64,000 nt of DNA from Coix lacryma-jobi var. lacryma-jobi (GCA_009763385.1 CM019822.1:27398842-27462841); one strand, 5' to 3'; positions 23,522 to 34,877 are shown, numbered from the stretch's first letter. The notes: generated by a model from the sequence alone, not told the origin. Translations and numbers: made by a program.

Positions 23522-23880
23522 CATCGGACGCTGCATCGGACGCTGCCTGCCCAGGCATCGGACGCGCCGATGGCAAACCCTAGCTTGTGTCAGCGCCAGC
23601 ACGAGCATCGGACGCTGAAGACCGAGGCATCGAGCGCGACTGTGACACTGTGCAAACCTGCACAGCGAACATCGGACGCTCCGTTGTTCACATCGGACGC
23701 TACAGTCACTGCTTCCGATGACTATGCAGAAAGGTTCCAGAGAGGCTCTGAGGGCATCGGACGCATCCGATGGTCAGGCATCGGACGCTAACTAGCCGTT
23801 GCGACACAGTGCCAGGCCGACACCCAGCCGTTAATGGAGCATCAGACGCTTCGATGGTCACGACTCCAGCGTCCGATGCC
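23522..23880. repeat. CATCGGACGC repeat array in LTR
   Basis: About 11 exact or near-exact copies of CATCGGACGC occur in 360 bases, some followed by an inverted partner (GCATCCGATG; GCGTCCGATG near 23870). The array ends about 50 bases upstream of the TATA box. The 3' LTR holds the same array at about 28563-28921. Confidence 0.85.
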
Positions 23881-23930
23881 ACGCTGTGAAACCCATGACT
23901 TTCTCCAACGGCTCTATTTGCTTGGGGCTC

Positions 23931-23938
23931 TATATATA
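23931..23938 (+). promoter_or_regulatory. LTR TATA box
   Basis: TATATATA followed by CCCCCATGG, directly downstream of the CATCGGACGC array; repeated at the same place in the 3' LTR. Confidence 0.65.
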
Positions 23939-24800
23939 CCCCCATGGCCGGCCAAAACAACAAGGTTGGAGCTCAAGGAAGTGACCATAGTGCATAGACA
24001 CATATTTAGTTGCTCTAGCCACCAAAGTGCTTAGTGAATATACTAGGTGATTAGTGTAGGTGCTTTGCGAAGTGCTTAGACTAGTTAGACCACCGCTTTG
24101 CGCTTGCTCTAGGTGTTAGGCCTAGTGTTTAGTGAGGTTTGAACACCTCTTATCTAACGGTGCTTGTGCGCACCGTTGTTGTACATCGGCGGGGCTTGTA
24201 GTCTTGCGAGACCACACCAACCGAGTTTGTGGTGTGGCCGCCTCCGTGTACCGAAGGGAACAACGCCCGCGGCGTTTCGGCCGGAAGCTTGATAGTGAAG
24301 ACAGCGGAGAGCATCCGGGAGAGGCTTTGCCACGAGTGGCTTAACCGGAGACCCACTTGCGCGTGGGGAAGACCGGAGCTATCCATGGAGTTACCCGACC
24401 GGGAGCTTGGCCCTTGCGAGGGATTCCTTGCGAGGGGCTCCAACGAGGACTAGGGGAAGCTTGCGCGCTTCTCGATACCTCGGTAAAAATACCGGAGTCG
24501 TCGACGGGAGTTTGCATCTCTATCACACTCTTTAGCTTCCGCATTTACATTGCTACCTTGTTTTTGTGCTTTACCTTTCCTAGCTTACTCTTGCTAGTTG
24601 ATAGGTTTGGAAACTAGGTTGCACAACTCCTTTTTGCGGTAGAGATAGCAAACACACTTAGCAAAACCTCAGTTGCACATTAGATAGTTTACTTTCTTGC
24701 ATAGGTTTTGCTTAGGTGGAAATTAGAGGCCATAGTTTAGAGTAGAAGTTTTAAGTTGCCTAATTCACCCCCCCCTCTTAGGCGTCACGGTCCTTTCAAT

Positions 24801-24813
24801 TGGTATCAGAGCC
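24801..24813 (+). other. Primer-binding site (initiator Met tRNA)
   Basis: TGGTATCAGAGCC starts two bases after the 5' LTR and is a perfect match to the usual plant initiator Met tRNA site. Confidence 0.92.
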
Positions 24814-24878
24814 GGTTGGCTCTCTTGTGGACTCTTGGCTTAATCGCCTTCGAGCCGACGCCCCTAAGAGAGGTTGGG

Positions 24879-27032
24879 ATGGATACCTCTAGGCCTCCAC
24901 ACTTTGACGGCACTAACTTCCCCTACTATAGTGCTAGAATGGCTTGCTTTTTAGAAGCCGTTGATCTAGGTGTTTGGAGAGTCACCCGCGACGGGATGAA
25001 ACCCATTAAGAATCCCGAAAAGCCTACCGCGGGTGATGAAAAAGAAATTCATCTAAATGCTAGAGCTAAGAATTGCTTGTTTGAATCTATTAGCATGGAT
25101 GTCTTTAACCAAGTTTTCACTTTGCAAACATCTCATGAAATTTGGTTAAAGCTACATGAGCTCCATGATGGTACAAGTAATGTACGTGAGCAAAAACATC
25201 ACCTAACAAAAACAAGCTATGATTCCTTTAAAATGAATGATAATGAGCTTGTTCGTGATATGTATTCTCATTTGAATCTAATTATCAATGAGCTCCATTC
25301 TATAGGAATTACAAAGTTAGGTGATGCGGATATTGTGAGGAAGATCATCTCCGTGCTTTCAAAGAACAAATATGCAACCATCATCACCATCCTCCACAAC
25401 ATGGAGGACTTGAGCACCATGACCCCGGCCATTATCATTGGCAAATTGGTGGCATTTGAGATGTCACGCAAGATGGGTCAAGAAGAAGCCACTTCATCAA
25501 GCAAAGACATTGCTCTCTCTTGTGAGCACAAAAAGATGAAGGGCAAAAAGCAAGTTGAAACAAGCTCAAGCTCCTCAAGTGAAGAAGAAGAGGATGATGA
25601 AGATGAAGAATCAAGTGATGATCAAGCCTCCACCTCATCCGATTCCTCCTTAGATGAAGAAGAAACAATCAAGCTCATGAAAGGAGTGAAAAGGATGATC
25701 CGCAAGCTCAATGTCAAGGGTGTGCCCATCACCATAGAAGATTGTCTCTTCACCAATCAAAGAAGAGAGAAAAGAAAAAGGGGTTGCTATAGATGTGGCA
25801 AGAAAGGGCACTTTATGGAAGATTGTCCAAAACAAAAGCCCACACCCAATGACAAGAAAAAGAAGGGATGCAAAGCCAAAGCTCTCACCACCATCAAGAC
25901 ATGGGATGATTCATCAAGTGATGATGAAGCCCGTCACAAGAGGCATGGCCGCAAGCACTCATCATCAAGCTCCTCACGTATGTGCCTTATGGCACGAGGT
26001 AACACAAGTCCTATCTCTAGTGATAGTGATAGAGATAGTGATAGTGATGATGAACTACCTTCTTACAATCAACTTGTGCAAGATAATCTTAAATATGCTA
26101 AAGCTTGTACTAGCCAACAAAGGAAGATTAATACCTTAAAAGAAAAATTAGATAGTTCTCAACAAGCCTACAATGCCATGCTTGATCAATATGAAACATT
26201 TTCAAACTTAAATGTTGAGCTATCTAATAAAATTGAGAAACTGGAGGCTAGTATAAGCACATATGATAGCACAAGTAATGATGAGCAGCTTGCTAAGAAA
26301 AATGAAAAACTAAAAGCAAAGTTAGCTAGCACACAAGATGCTTACAAAAGCTTGCTTGCTAAAATGGAAATTATGTGCAAGCATTGTGATGAGCTAACTA
26401 ACAAAGTTGTTATTCTTGAAACCATCGGAGCAAACCCCACCGAGGCACCTAAAATTGAAAAATCAATCTTTGATATGCCTAAAAAGGATGTCTCTACTTC
26501 TTGCATTGATTTACTTGATTTAGACTCACCCATGTGCAAACAAGCTTGTGTTGAGAATGTCATTGTAGAAACATGTACACAAGAAGTTGCAATGGAGAAT
26601 GAGTTACTAAAGCAAGAAGTGGCTCGCCTCACCAAGGACTTGACCCAAGCAAAAAGCAAGGCGAAGCAAACCCGAACTCATCAAGATAACACCAACAAGG
26701 GAGTGAAGAAGCTTGATGAGGAGCAAACCGTGGTTTGTTACCTTTGCCACAAGAAAGGCCACAAGTCCTATGAGTGCAAGGTAAAGCATGTGGGAGAAAA
26801 GAAGAAAGAGAAAAACAAAAAGCAAACAAGCAAGCTCTCCAACACCTACACCAACAAGGTGAACAAGAAGGCTTCCACACCTTATCTTTTGAAGAAGAAA
26901 AAGAATGACAAGGTGGTGGCCATCAAGGTGAACAAGCAAGCCAACAATGGAGCCAAACGCATTTGGGTGCCTAAGGACATCATCACAACCATGAAGAGCA
27001 CCAAAAAGGTTTGGGTTCCGAAAGGGAAGTGA
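24879..27032 (+). CDS. gag: Gag of the gag-only Sirevirus-like element
   Basis: The 717-residue frame is uninterrupted. The start at MDTSRPPHFDGTNFPYY is chosen because upstream in-frame codons lie in the LTR and primer site. Domains: copia UBN2-type gag region (about 1-230), acidic Ser/Glu/Asp linker, CCHC knuckle CYRCGKKGHFMEDC (near 305), a long predicted coiled coil (about 430-540), a second knuckle CYLCHKKGHKSYEC (near 620), a Lys-rich tail, and two WVPK motifs at the end. The order is the same as in the Gag at 1379-3436 but the sequence is clearly divergent, so the two belong to different families. Intactness after pol loss suggests the protein is, or recently was, useful to the element. 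Confidence 0.92.
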   Translation: MDTSRPPHFDGTNFPYYSARMACFLEAVDLGVWRVTRDGMKPIKNPEKPTAGDEKEIHLNARAKNCLFESISMDVFNQVFTLQTSHEIWLKLHELHDGTSNVREQKHHLTKTSYDSFKMNDNELVRDMYSHLNLIINELHSIGITKLGDADIVRKIISVLSKNKYATIITILHNMEDLSTMTPAIIIGKLVAFEMSRKMGQEEATSSSKDIALSCEHKKMKGKKQVETSSSSSSEEEEDDEDEESSDDQASTSSDSSLDEEETIKLMKGVKRMIRKLNVKGVPITIEDCLFTNQRREKRKRGCYRCGKKGHFMEDCPKQKPTPNDKKKKGCKAKALTTIKTWDDSSSDDEARHKRHGRKHSSSSSSRMCLMARGNTSPISSDSDRDSDSDDELPSYNQLVQDNLKYAKACTSQQRKINTLKEKLDSSQQAYNAMLDQYETFSNLNVELSNKIEKLEASISTYDSTSNDEQLAKKNEKLKAKLASTQDAYKSLLAKMEIMCKHCDELTNKVVILETIGANPTEAPKIEKSIFDMPKKDVSTSCIDLLDLDSPMCKQACVENVIVETCTQEVAMENELLKQEVARLTKDLTQAKSKAKQTRTHQDNTNKGVKKLDEEQTVVCYLCHKKGHKSYECKVKHVGEKKKEKNKKQTSKLSNTYTNKVNKKASTPYLLKKKKNDKVVAIKVNKQANNGAKRIWVPKDIITTMKSTKKVWVPKGK

Positions 27033-28287
27033 GTAGTCAAGTGGACTACGGGGAACTTGGAGACTTGGCAAAGTTTGGGTGCATATCATGGGGTGCATCA
27101 CATTGGAACATGTTATTGCCAAGTGAGTAAGTGGCTACTATGGACCCAAGTTCCCCCTCCCATGATAGGTAACTAGATTTAATTTCTTGCATATATTTTT
27201 GCATCTAGTTCCTTTGCCTAGGTTTGCATTTACTTATTCAAATCCTTTGTCATGCATACACTAGGCTTATCATATGGTAGTTATTGCTCGGTATCACTCT
27301 CCTCTTTGGAGCAAAACTACATGGTTTAATTTGTTTAGGAGCACGGCACATAGCTTCTCTTACTTGTTTATATTATATGTGCCAAAGTCCAAATAATAGA
27401 TAAACTACCCCAATTGCCATCTTCAATTGATGTCACATGTCTAGTGATGTCATTTTGTAAAATGGTAAGTTTGACCTTACAAGTCAATATGCATGTCTCC
27501 TACAAGTATTTCAAACTTGTATGCACTCTTTTAGGGGGAGTTTACTCTATAATTTGGAAAGCTTTGAGACTAACATCACTTTCAAGTTTATCATATGAGT
27601 AGTAGTCTCATTGCAAGGAAAATGGAGTCCCTGGAGACAAGCATCGTGTGTGGCGATAATCCAATTGGCATCTACATGTGGTATTCCTAACCAATATCAT
27701 CATGCTGATTTCAATTTGATACAATTATGCTTTCTCCGTACATTATATAGATTAAACTCCTTTGTGCATTAATTTGCCAGTTATGCATATGCTTTGCCAT
27801 ACATCACATGTATGCATACATTTAGGGGGAGTTTAGTTTATATAATATGAGAGCCAAGTTTTGTGATCATTTCCACTCCACATAAAAAGGATCACAAAAT
27901 TTGACCCTCCCTTGTGCTACTAATGTCTTCCTTTTCGGTGTTTGATTCCAAAGGGGGAGAATTGGAGGGACCAAAGCAAACCCAAAACAAATAAAATAAC
28001 CAAAACCAAAATTTAAAATTTTTATGGTTATATTTTTGGGATGGTCCAAGAAAGGGAGGAAGTGGATTATGGAGTTAGTGGGAGACTTAAATCCATAATA
28101 CCACAAAGGGACTTAATGGCAAGGGCAAGATAAGTTATAATAGTGTTGTTTCAATTTGGTATCTTTTGGCATCATATGATCTTGCCCTTGCATTGCATCC
28201 TAGCAAGTAGATTGCATTTTTAAAATTTTGTATCTATTATTTGCTTGCTTTGGTCGTGTTGTCATCAATCACCAAAAAGGGGGAGAT
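27033..28287 (+). other. Post-gag non-coding region with repeated polypurine tracts
   Basis: No pol motif is recognisable in any frame. Four AGGGGGAG-type tracts occur: TTTTAGGGGGAGTTTACT (about 27529), TTTAGGGGGAGTTTAG (about 27820), CAAAGGGGGAGAATTGG (about 27950) and AAAAAGGGGGAGAT next to the LTR. Multiple polypurine tracts in this position are a known Sirevirus feature, so this is probably the conserved 3' non-coding part left after pol was lost. Confidence 0.75.
28273..28286 (+). other. Polypurine tract of 3' LTR
   Basis: CAAAAAGGGGGAGA lies one base upstream of the 3' LTR and is the expected plus-strand primer site. Confidence 0.85.
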
Positions 28288-29837
28288 TGTAAGGAAAATG
28301 GACCTTGGCCCATTTAACTTTGAATTTTGGTGTTTGATGAACAACATAACCAAATTGGACTAATGTGTTTGCAAGTGTTTGTTTTGTAGTTCAATAGGGT
28401 GCAAATGTGATTTGGACTAAGGCGACGTGGTGATCCGATGATCAACACCTCAAGCAAGACATTAGAAGCTAAGTAGAAGACCCTCAAGATCAAGCAAAGT
28501 CCAAGGCACAAGAATGGAACCAAGACGGCGCAAGAAAACGCGATGAAACAAGAAGAAAGGGACATCGGACGCTGCATCGGACGCTGCCTACCCAGGCATC
28601 GGACGCGCCGATGGCAAACCCTAGCTTGTGTCAGCGCCAGCACGAGCATCGGACGCTGAAGACCGAGGCATCGGACGCGACTGTGACACTGTGCAAACCT
28701 GCACAGCGAACATCGGACGCTCCGTTGTTCACATCGGACGCTACAGTCCCTGCTTCCGATGACTATGCAGAAAGGTTCCAGAGAGGCTCTGAGAGCATCG
28801 GACGCATCCGATGGTCAGGCATCGGATGCTAACTAGCCGTTGCGACACAGTGCCAGGCCGGCACCCAGCCGTTAATGGAGCATCGGACGCTCCGATGGTC
28901 ACGACTCCAGCGTCCGATGCCACGCTGTGAAACCCATGACTTTCTCCAACGACTCTATTTGCTTGGGACTCTATATATACCCCCATGGCCAACCAAAACA
29001 ACAAGGTTGGAGCTCAAGGAAGTGACCATAGTGCATAGACACATATTTAGTTGCTCTAGCCACCAAAGTGCTTAGTGAATATACTAGGTGATTAGTGTAG
29101 GTGCTTTGCGAAGTGCTTAGGCTAGTTAGACCACCGCTTTGCGCTTGCTCTAGGTGTTAGGCCTAGTGTTTAGTGAGGTTTGAACACCTCTTATCTACCG
29201 GTGCTTGCGCGCACCGTTGTTGTACATCAGCGGGGCTTGTAGTCTTGCGAGACCACACCAACCGAGTTTGTGGTGTGGCCGCCTCCGTGTACCGAAGGGA
29301 ACAACGCCCGCGGCGTTTCGGCCGGAAGCTTGATAGTGAAGACGGCGGAGAGCATCCGGGAGAGGCTTTGCCACGAGTGGCTTAACCGGAGACCCACTTG
29401 CGCGTGGGGAAGACCGGAGCTATCCACGGAGTTACCCGACCGGGAGCTTGGCCCTTGCGAGGGATTCCTTGCGAGGGGCTCCAACGAGGACTAGGGGAAG
29501 CTTGCGCGCTTCTCGATACCTCGGTAAAAATACCGGAGTCGTCGACGGGAGTTTGCATCTCTATCACACTCTTTAGCTTCCGCATTTACATTGCTACCTT
29601 GTTTTTGTGCTTTACCTTTCCTAGCTTACTCTTGCTAGTTGATAGGTTTGGAAACTAGGTTGCACAACTCCTTTTTGCGATAGAGATAGCAAACACACTT
29701 AGCAAAACCTCAGTTGCACATTAGATAGTTTACTTTCTTGCATAGGTTTTGCTTAGGTGGAAATTAGAGGCCATAGTTTAGAGTAGAAGTTTTAAGTTGC
29801 CTAATTCACCCCCCTCTTAGGCGTCACAGTCCTTTCA
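28288..29837 (+). repeat. 3' LTR of gag-only element
   Basis: Same termini as the 5' LTR, with the TATA box at 28972-28979. Differences from the 5' copy are scattered single bases such as GGACGCT/GGATGCT and a shorter C-run near the end. Confidence 0.95.
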
Positions 29838-29842
29838 GATAG

Positions 29843-30317
29843 GACCTCCCTCCGCGGTGTACCTAGGATGTGTTCGTCTCGGGCGATCTAGCCCCCTATA
29901 AGTGTATGACCCGAATCTATATCATCAAGAGTATGACAGGTGTGATCCATATGTTACTATTTCTAGCCCCTAACATGCTCCTAAAGCCACATTTCTCGTC
30001 CCACCAAATAGACAAAGTCTTAAAATCCCTCCATCTAAGCCCTCTTAACCGTCCCCTCATCTGCCTCTAAACAAACACACTCTTTAATCTTACTCTAAAG
30101 TCTAAAGGGTCACTAAGCAATATCGCTACATCCTAAGTATATAAAAAATAAGCTAGACGACAAATAGAAGTACATTGATGAGATCTGGAGAAGAACTAAA
30201 ACCAGCTATAACTTCTGTAGAATCACACATTTGATCCAACCAGATGAGAATAGTTGTGTTTATTGGCACTACAAAAATTGGGTATGTATCTATCGGGGAG
30301 GAAAAAACATGAAGCTC
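29843..30317. other. Intergenic, probable 3' flank of the GT90 gene
   Basis: Continuation of the sequence split by the retrotransposon. No frame of note. The part nearest 30317 is presumably the 3' UTR of the minus-strand gene. Confidence 0.45.
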
Positions 30318-33300
30318 TTAGGGCTTCTTATCCATGGGCATCGAAGCTTTTTGCACCCATGTTTCAATATGCTTCATTGCCTTGTCTCTCCTACGTCGCA
30401 GCGCTTTGAATTCCTCAGGACTGAAAGGAGGAGGCAGGTCACATGGGCCAGCATCGCTGGCGGATCTCACCATGGAGTCCTCCATGAACTTCTTCTCGCG
30501 ACCTATAGCTTGGCAAGCCAAAGATTCTGGACAGACCTCAATAGCTTCAGGTGGTTTTGTTGGCTTGAATCTTAGGAGCTTGGCATACTCAGTTAAGAGG
30601 TGAAACATGTAATCATATACATATTCCATGTTGAGCTCTTTTTTAATAAAGTTGCTTCCTTGCTTTCCTATTCTCTGTGCCTAGATTTGGTGGGATACAT
30701 GGATATGGTTACTATCAAAAGATGCAAAACCTTTACAAATGTATGTCACAAAACATTCTCTAGAGAAGGAAAGGTGTGCTCTTTACTCCAATATGTTGTT
30801 ACTTGTGAAAAATCAAGGAAAATTGGATTAGACAAGTAAATAAGTGTTCAAATTGGTGACTCACTACCCACAAGTTATTTCAACAGTTATTTTCTATACT
30901 TATGCCATGGTTAAAGCATAGAACAATCAGCTATAACATATACTACAAGGAGAAAAAACACTCTTATATATACTGCTTGAGCAACTTCTATTAAAATATG
31001 AATCTGCCTAACATTACAAGCTAAGAAATTGATGTAGCAAAAGCTTCCAGTTATGCTGAGCATGACATGCATCATGGTGGTTTGATTAATATAGGTGACA
31101 CTAGAAATATCTCCTGAGTTAAGACAACACAATGCACCTTATAACCAATGTATTTCATCATTCATGCAAATGAGTAATGTACCTTCTGTAGTGAAGCTTT
31201 GTTACACTAACAACTAACATGCACTAACTAATACCTTTACCTTATGATAGGCGCCTAATCAAACAAAGCACACTTCTTTTAACTCATTTTTATCACATAG
31301 TAGTACCTGGTGACGTTTGTTTTGGAAACAAGAAATTCTCAACCGTCGCCACCTTTTGTCCTTTCTACTACTATACAATGTTGTGCAGTCCGAGCAATAG
31401 TTTTGAAGGCTTATAATAAATATAAATATAAATATATGACTCTTATAATTTTTGTGTTAAAAAGTTGTTCTCTCTTTTTTTTGTTATGAGGTTCATCTGT
31501 AACAAGTCCGAGACCTGGATTAGCTAACCTATTTACATCTGTGACTAATATATAGGACCTAACTCAAACAACGGCTCAAGTCCAACTAAGCACCAGCTTG
31601 TCAAGGCTAGTGATGTACCTCCTGTTGTAAGGCTAGTGATGTACCTCCTGTTGTAAGGACCTGTTTTGATTCTCTTTTGCCAATAAGTTCAGCCAAGTAA
31701 TGCAGTGAAGCTTTGTTACTGATATAATAAAGATGTACACACAAAAGGATACCTTTTGTTTGTGAGAGTTGCCCCAATCAACAGCATACTTTATGGAGCT
31801 ACACTTATTGTCATCCCAAATTGGCCAATAATGTTGCAAGGGCATCAGCACCCTTGAGTAAAAATCGTAGTATTTTGGTGTAACCACTAGTGTCATGGAA
31901 TCACAAGCTAGAATATACTTCTCACTGACTGACCATGCTGATCCTTCAATATAAATCTTGTACCTGACACCCAAAGCAAGAATCTCAGTATTATTTACAG
32001 AATAGTGTAAATTTCAACTTGTCTGCAAGAAAAGAAAATAAACCTATGGGTGCATTGACCAGCCAAATCTGACTGTTTGTATCCTGCCTTGATCTCCTTT
32101 ATCCAATCCTAAATGACCAAAAAGGGAAAAAAAAGCTAATCAATCATGGGTCACCATTACTAGAACTGTTTCATTGATTCTTTCAGAAAAAAAGGAATTG
32201 TTTCATTAAAAAAATAGGTAACCAGTAATTCTAAAGGATTTAAAGATTTATGGGCAACAGAATTGACAAAATAATGAAACTTCACTCATGGAAAGACATT
32301 GAGCCATCACAATTTCTCCAAGTACAAGAAAGTGCGATGTAACATAAAGAGAAACAAAGTACCTGTTTGTAAATCCTTGCATTCCATTCATGCTTACTGG
32401 AGACGTTACACTTAACAAGCTCCTGCCTTGTAACTGCAACATCTGGATTCCCTTTCCAGTAAGCATAAGGTTCTCTATCCAACCATTTCACTCTCTTGTT
32501 TCCACCATCCAATTCCTTCTGCAGAGCATCCCACGGTTTTATGTTGATCTCAGGCCTATCATCAGTCATCACATACAGTACAGTTCATTAAGTGTTTGTG
32601 CTTTGTCTGAACATCACAACACAGAAGAACAGATCAACCACAATATCACTTTAGTAGCTCCCAAAGTAAAAGTGTAAAATACATTAGAAATGGCAGTAAT
32701 CTTTTGCATTTGGTTCTCACTGAATTTACCGTGTCATAACGAATGCAGTGAAGACGGATATAACGTGTGTCAATGCACGAAAAAACAAAAATAGCCAATT
32801 TATGCCAAAAAGAAAGTCATGATCGACTGCTTACCAGCCCCAGAATGACCAGTCTGGGAAGACAACATCTAGCGTCTCATTGTCGCCGCAGTACCTGAAG
32901 AGCGGTGGCAATACCGTGGCGTTCTCCCCCTCGTACTGGTCGGCGTGCACGACGGGCCAGTCGACGCAGTCGAACATGAGGTCGAGGTCAGGGACGAGGC
33001 CAGGGTAGCGCCGGAGCAGCTGCAGAATGCCCCAGATGGTGAAGAGGTCACGCGTCTGGAATGCCGGCGCGATGCGCTCGATGTACGCGCGGCCCCGGAT
33101 CACGACGAGGCGGAAATTGGCGGTGGCGCGCGCGCGGTCGACCATGGCGCGGGTGATGCCCCCAGAGGCGCGCCATGGGTGGAGGTCCTCGTGGATGAAG
33201 CGGAAGTAGGCGGGGCAGATTGAGGAGGCGTTGGAGTTAGCGGGGAGCGGCGGGGGGTCGGGAATGGCGGCGCAAGTGGAGGCGGAGGAGGCGTTGGGGG

Positions 33301-34877
33301 AGAGAACGAGGTCGAGAGTCTGGGAGATGTTTCTGGGGATGGTCGGGTCACGGCGAAGCGGCGGCTTCCGGCAGGAGAGAGAGTAGGTCGGCCGAGGCGG
33401 CGGCGGCGCGGCGGGGATGGCCGGGATGGAGGTGGTCTGCTGCGTCGCGGTTAAGATAGCCTGCAGGGAGAGGAAGACGATGATCAACGGTCGAGTCTTC
33501 TGCGTTGATTCTTGTTCAGAAATTTTAGTCAGCACTTTTTAAGTTTGACTGGCACGGATTCGGAATCGATTCTTTCGTGGAGGCCTTCTTGTGTTAAACA
33601 GTAAGGAAAAATAATTTGCAAAAGGAGGAAAAACAGCAACGGAAAATAATAACTTGGAGGAAAAGGGGAACATGATGAGTTGATCAGTGGCGGATCCATA
33701 TTTAACCCCAGATGGTTATGCTGATGATATAAGAATACTAAATATTCAATTTTTTTCCACATATTTTTTCGTAGTAGGGGCCTGTTTGGATGTACCCAAC
33801 TAAAATTTAGCTAGCTAAAGTTTTAATATAAAAATTTAGCTAGCTAAAAGATTTTCAGCTAAATTTTAGCTGGATGTTTGGATGCTCTAGCTAATAGACT
33901 CAGCTAAATTTTAGCTGGCTTTAGCTGAGTTGGAATAGCTAAATGTAGCTAAACTTTAGCTGAGATGTTTGGATGTCTAGTAGCTAAATTTATTCAGTTA
34001 AAGTTTAGTTGATGCATCCAAACAGGGCCTAGCTGTGGTGTTGCCTTGCAAGCAAGAGCAGCATATTTTACTGTATGTTTCTATGAGTGATTGCAGGATT
34101 TTTTTTTTTGGAAATAAAGGGTCGGAGCTTACCTACCGGCTTTGAGCTCCACTGATCCAGATTGGTGATTGACAGATGAGTCTGCACATGTTAAATTGAT
34201 TGTTAATTAGTTCCTAGGTTAATGCCCATGCTTCTCCTCTCGGAGAACTGATTGGTGCGAGATGATTCTGTAAACTTAAATTCCCGGTCCCACCACGAAA
34301 GAAACAAAATACTCCCTCCATCCCAAATTATAAGTTATTCCAAGAATCTTGGAGAGTCAAACTTTTTCAACTTTGACCAAATTTATATAATAACATAATA
34401 ATATTTATGATACCAACTAAGTACTATTAGATTATTCATTAGTTATATTTTCATAATATACCAATTTGATTTCATCAATCTTTATATTTATTTGTATAAT
34501 TTTGGTCAAAGTTAAAAATTTTTGACTCTCCAAGATTCTTGGAATGACTTATAATTTGGGATGGAGTGAGTATTTTCTAACCTCCTATCAGGCTACCACC
34601 ACCTGTGTCCTATTACTGCTCCCAATTATGCCATCCAAATGCGCGGAACGGTTAAATAGAGGACATCCGAAAATGCAACCAATCGCTATGGGAGAAGAGG
34701 AAATTTTAGCTCTGCACTTACAGTGGTGGTGATCCAGCGTGCGGACATGAGGACGCCGACCACGACAACAAAGAAGAAGAGGAAAATGGCCGTCGTCACC
34801 GGCGACGACGATGAGGACCCCGGGCCTTTGCTCCATCGCCGACCGTCCAGGGTCGCCGCGGCAACCGCCGAAGCCAT
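30318..34877 (-). CDS. GT90 / rumi-like O-glycosyltransferase
   Basis: Minus-strand exons, in order: 34877-34722, 34181-34137, 33460-32835, 32555-32363, 32108-32044, 31963-31753 and 30680-30318, giving 552 residues with GT-AG introns. An N-terminal signal anchor (TTAIFLFFFVVVVGVLMSA, about 28-46) makes it a type II Golgi/ER-type membrane protein, followed by a Pro-rich stem. The CAP10/GT90 catalytic domain covers about 130-520 with DLDLMFDCVDWP, VFPDWSFWGWPEINIKPW, YAYWKGNPDVAVTRQ, CTHRYKIYIEGSAWSVS and YAVDWGNSHKQ. This is the plant DUF821 group, similar to animal POGLUT/rumi; donor and acceptor in plants are not shown by sequence. ATG at 34877 is the first that puts the anchor in frame. No disabling change seen; the last intron is over 1 kb. 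Confidence 0.92.
31601..31658. repeat. Short tandem duplication in last intron of GT90 gene
   Basis: AAGGCTAGTGATGTACCTCC followed by TGTTGT occurs twice in tandem with a period of about 28 bases. It lies inside an intron and has no evident function. Confidence 0.7.
33777..34030. mobile_element. MITE with GGGCCTGTTTGGATG termini (Tourist-like)
   Basis: Left end GGGGCCTGTTTGGATG and right end CATCCAAACAGGGCCT are inverted repeats, flanked by TAG on both sides as a possible 3-base target duplication. The interior is a run of palindromic AGCTAAATTTTAGCT-type units. It lies in the second intron of the GT90 gene. Confidence 0.75.
34311..34570. mobile_element. Stowaway MITE
   Basis: ACTCCCTCCATCCCAAATTA and TAATTTGGGATGGAGTGAG are inverted termini, with CCAAGAATCTTGG arms inside; TA context. 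It lies in the first intron of the GT90 gene. Same subfamily as 37947-38217. Confidence 0.85.

Larger units (their letters stand above)
23247..24798 (+). repeat. 5' LTR of gag-only element
   Basis: Begins TGTAAGGAAAATGG and ends GTCCTTTCA. It contains a cluster of CATCGGACGC units (23522-23880), then TATATATA at 23931-23938. Nearly identical to 28288-29837. Confidence 0.95.
23247..29837 (+). mobile_element. Complete gag-only (non-autonomous) Sirevirus-like retrotransposon
   Basis: This 6591-bp element has two LTRs (1552 and 1550 bp), a 5-base target duplication GATAG (23242-23246 and 29838-29842), a primer-binding site matching initiator Met tRNA, one long gag frame and a polypurine tract next to the 3' LTR. 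There is no protease, integrase, reverse transcriptase or RNase H: after gag only about 1.25 kb of non-coding sequence precedes the 3' LTR. The LTRs differ at about two dozen sites by eye, mostly transitions, so the insertion is fairly young. It must depend on enzymes from an autonomous relative. Confidence 0.93.

Noticed and set aside
23522..23880. CATCGGACGC array considered as a CRISPR-like or satellite array
   Set aside because: Spacing is irregular, it is duplicated in both LTRs, and the setting is a plant retrotransposon promoter.
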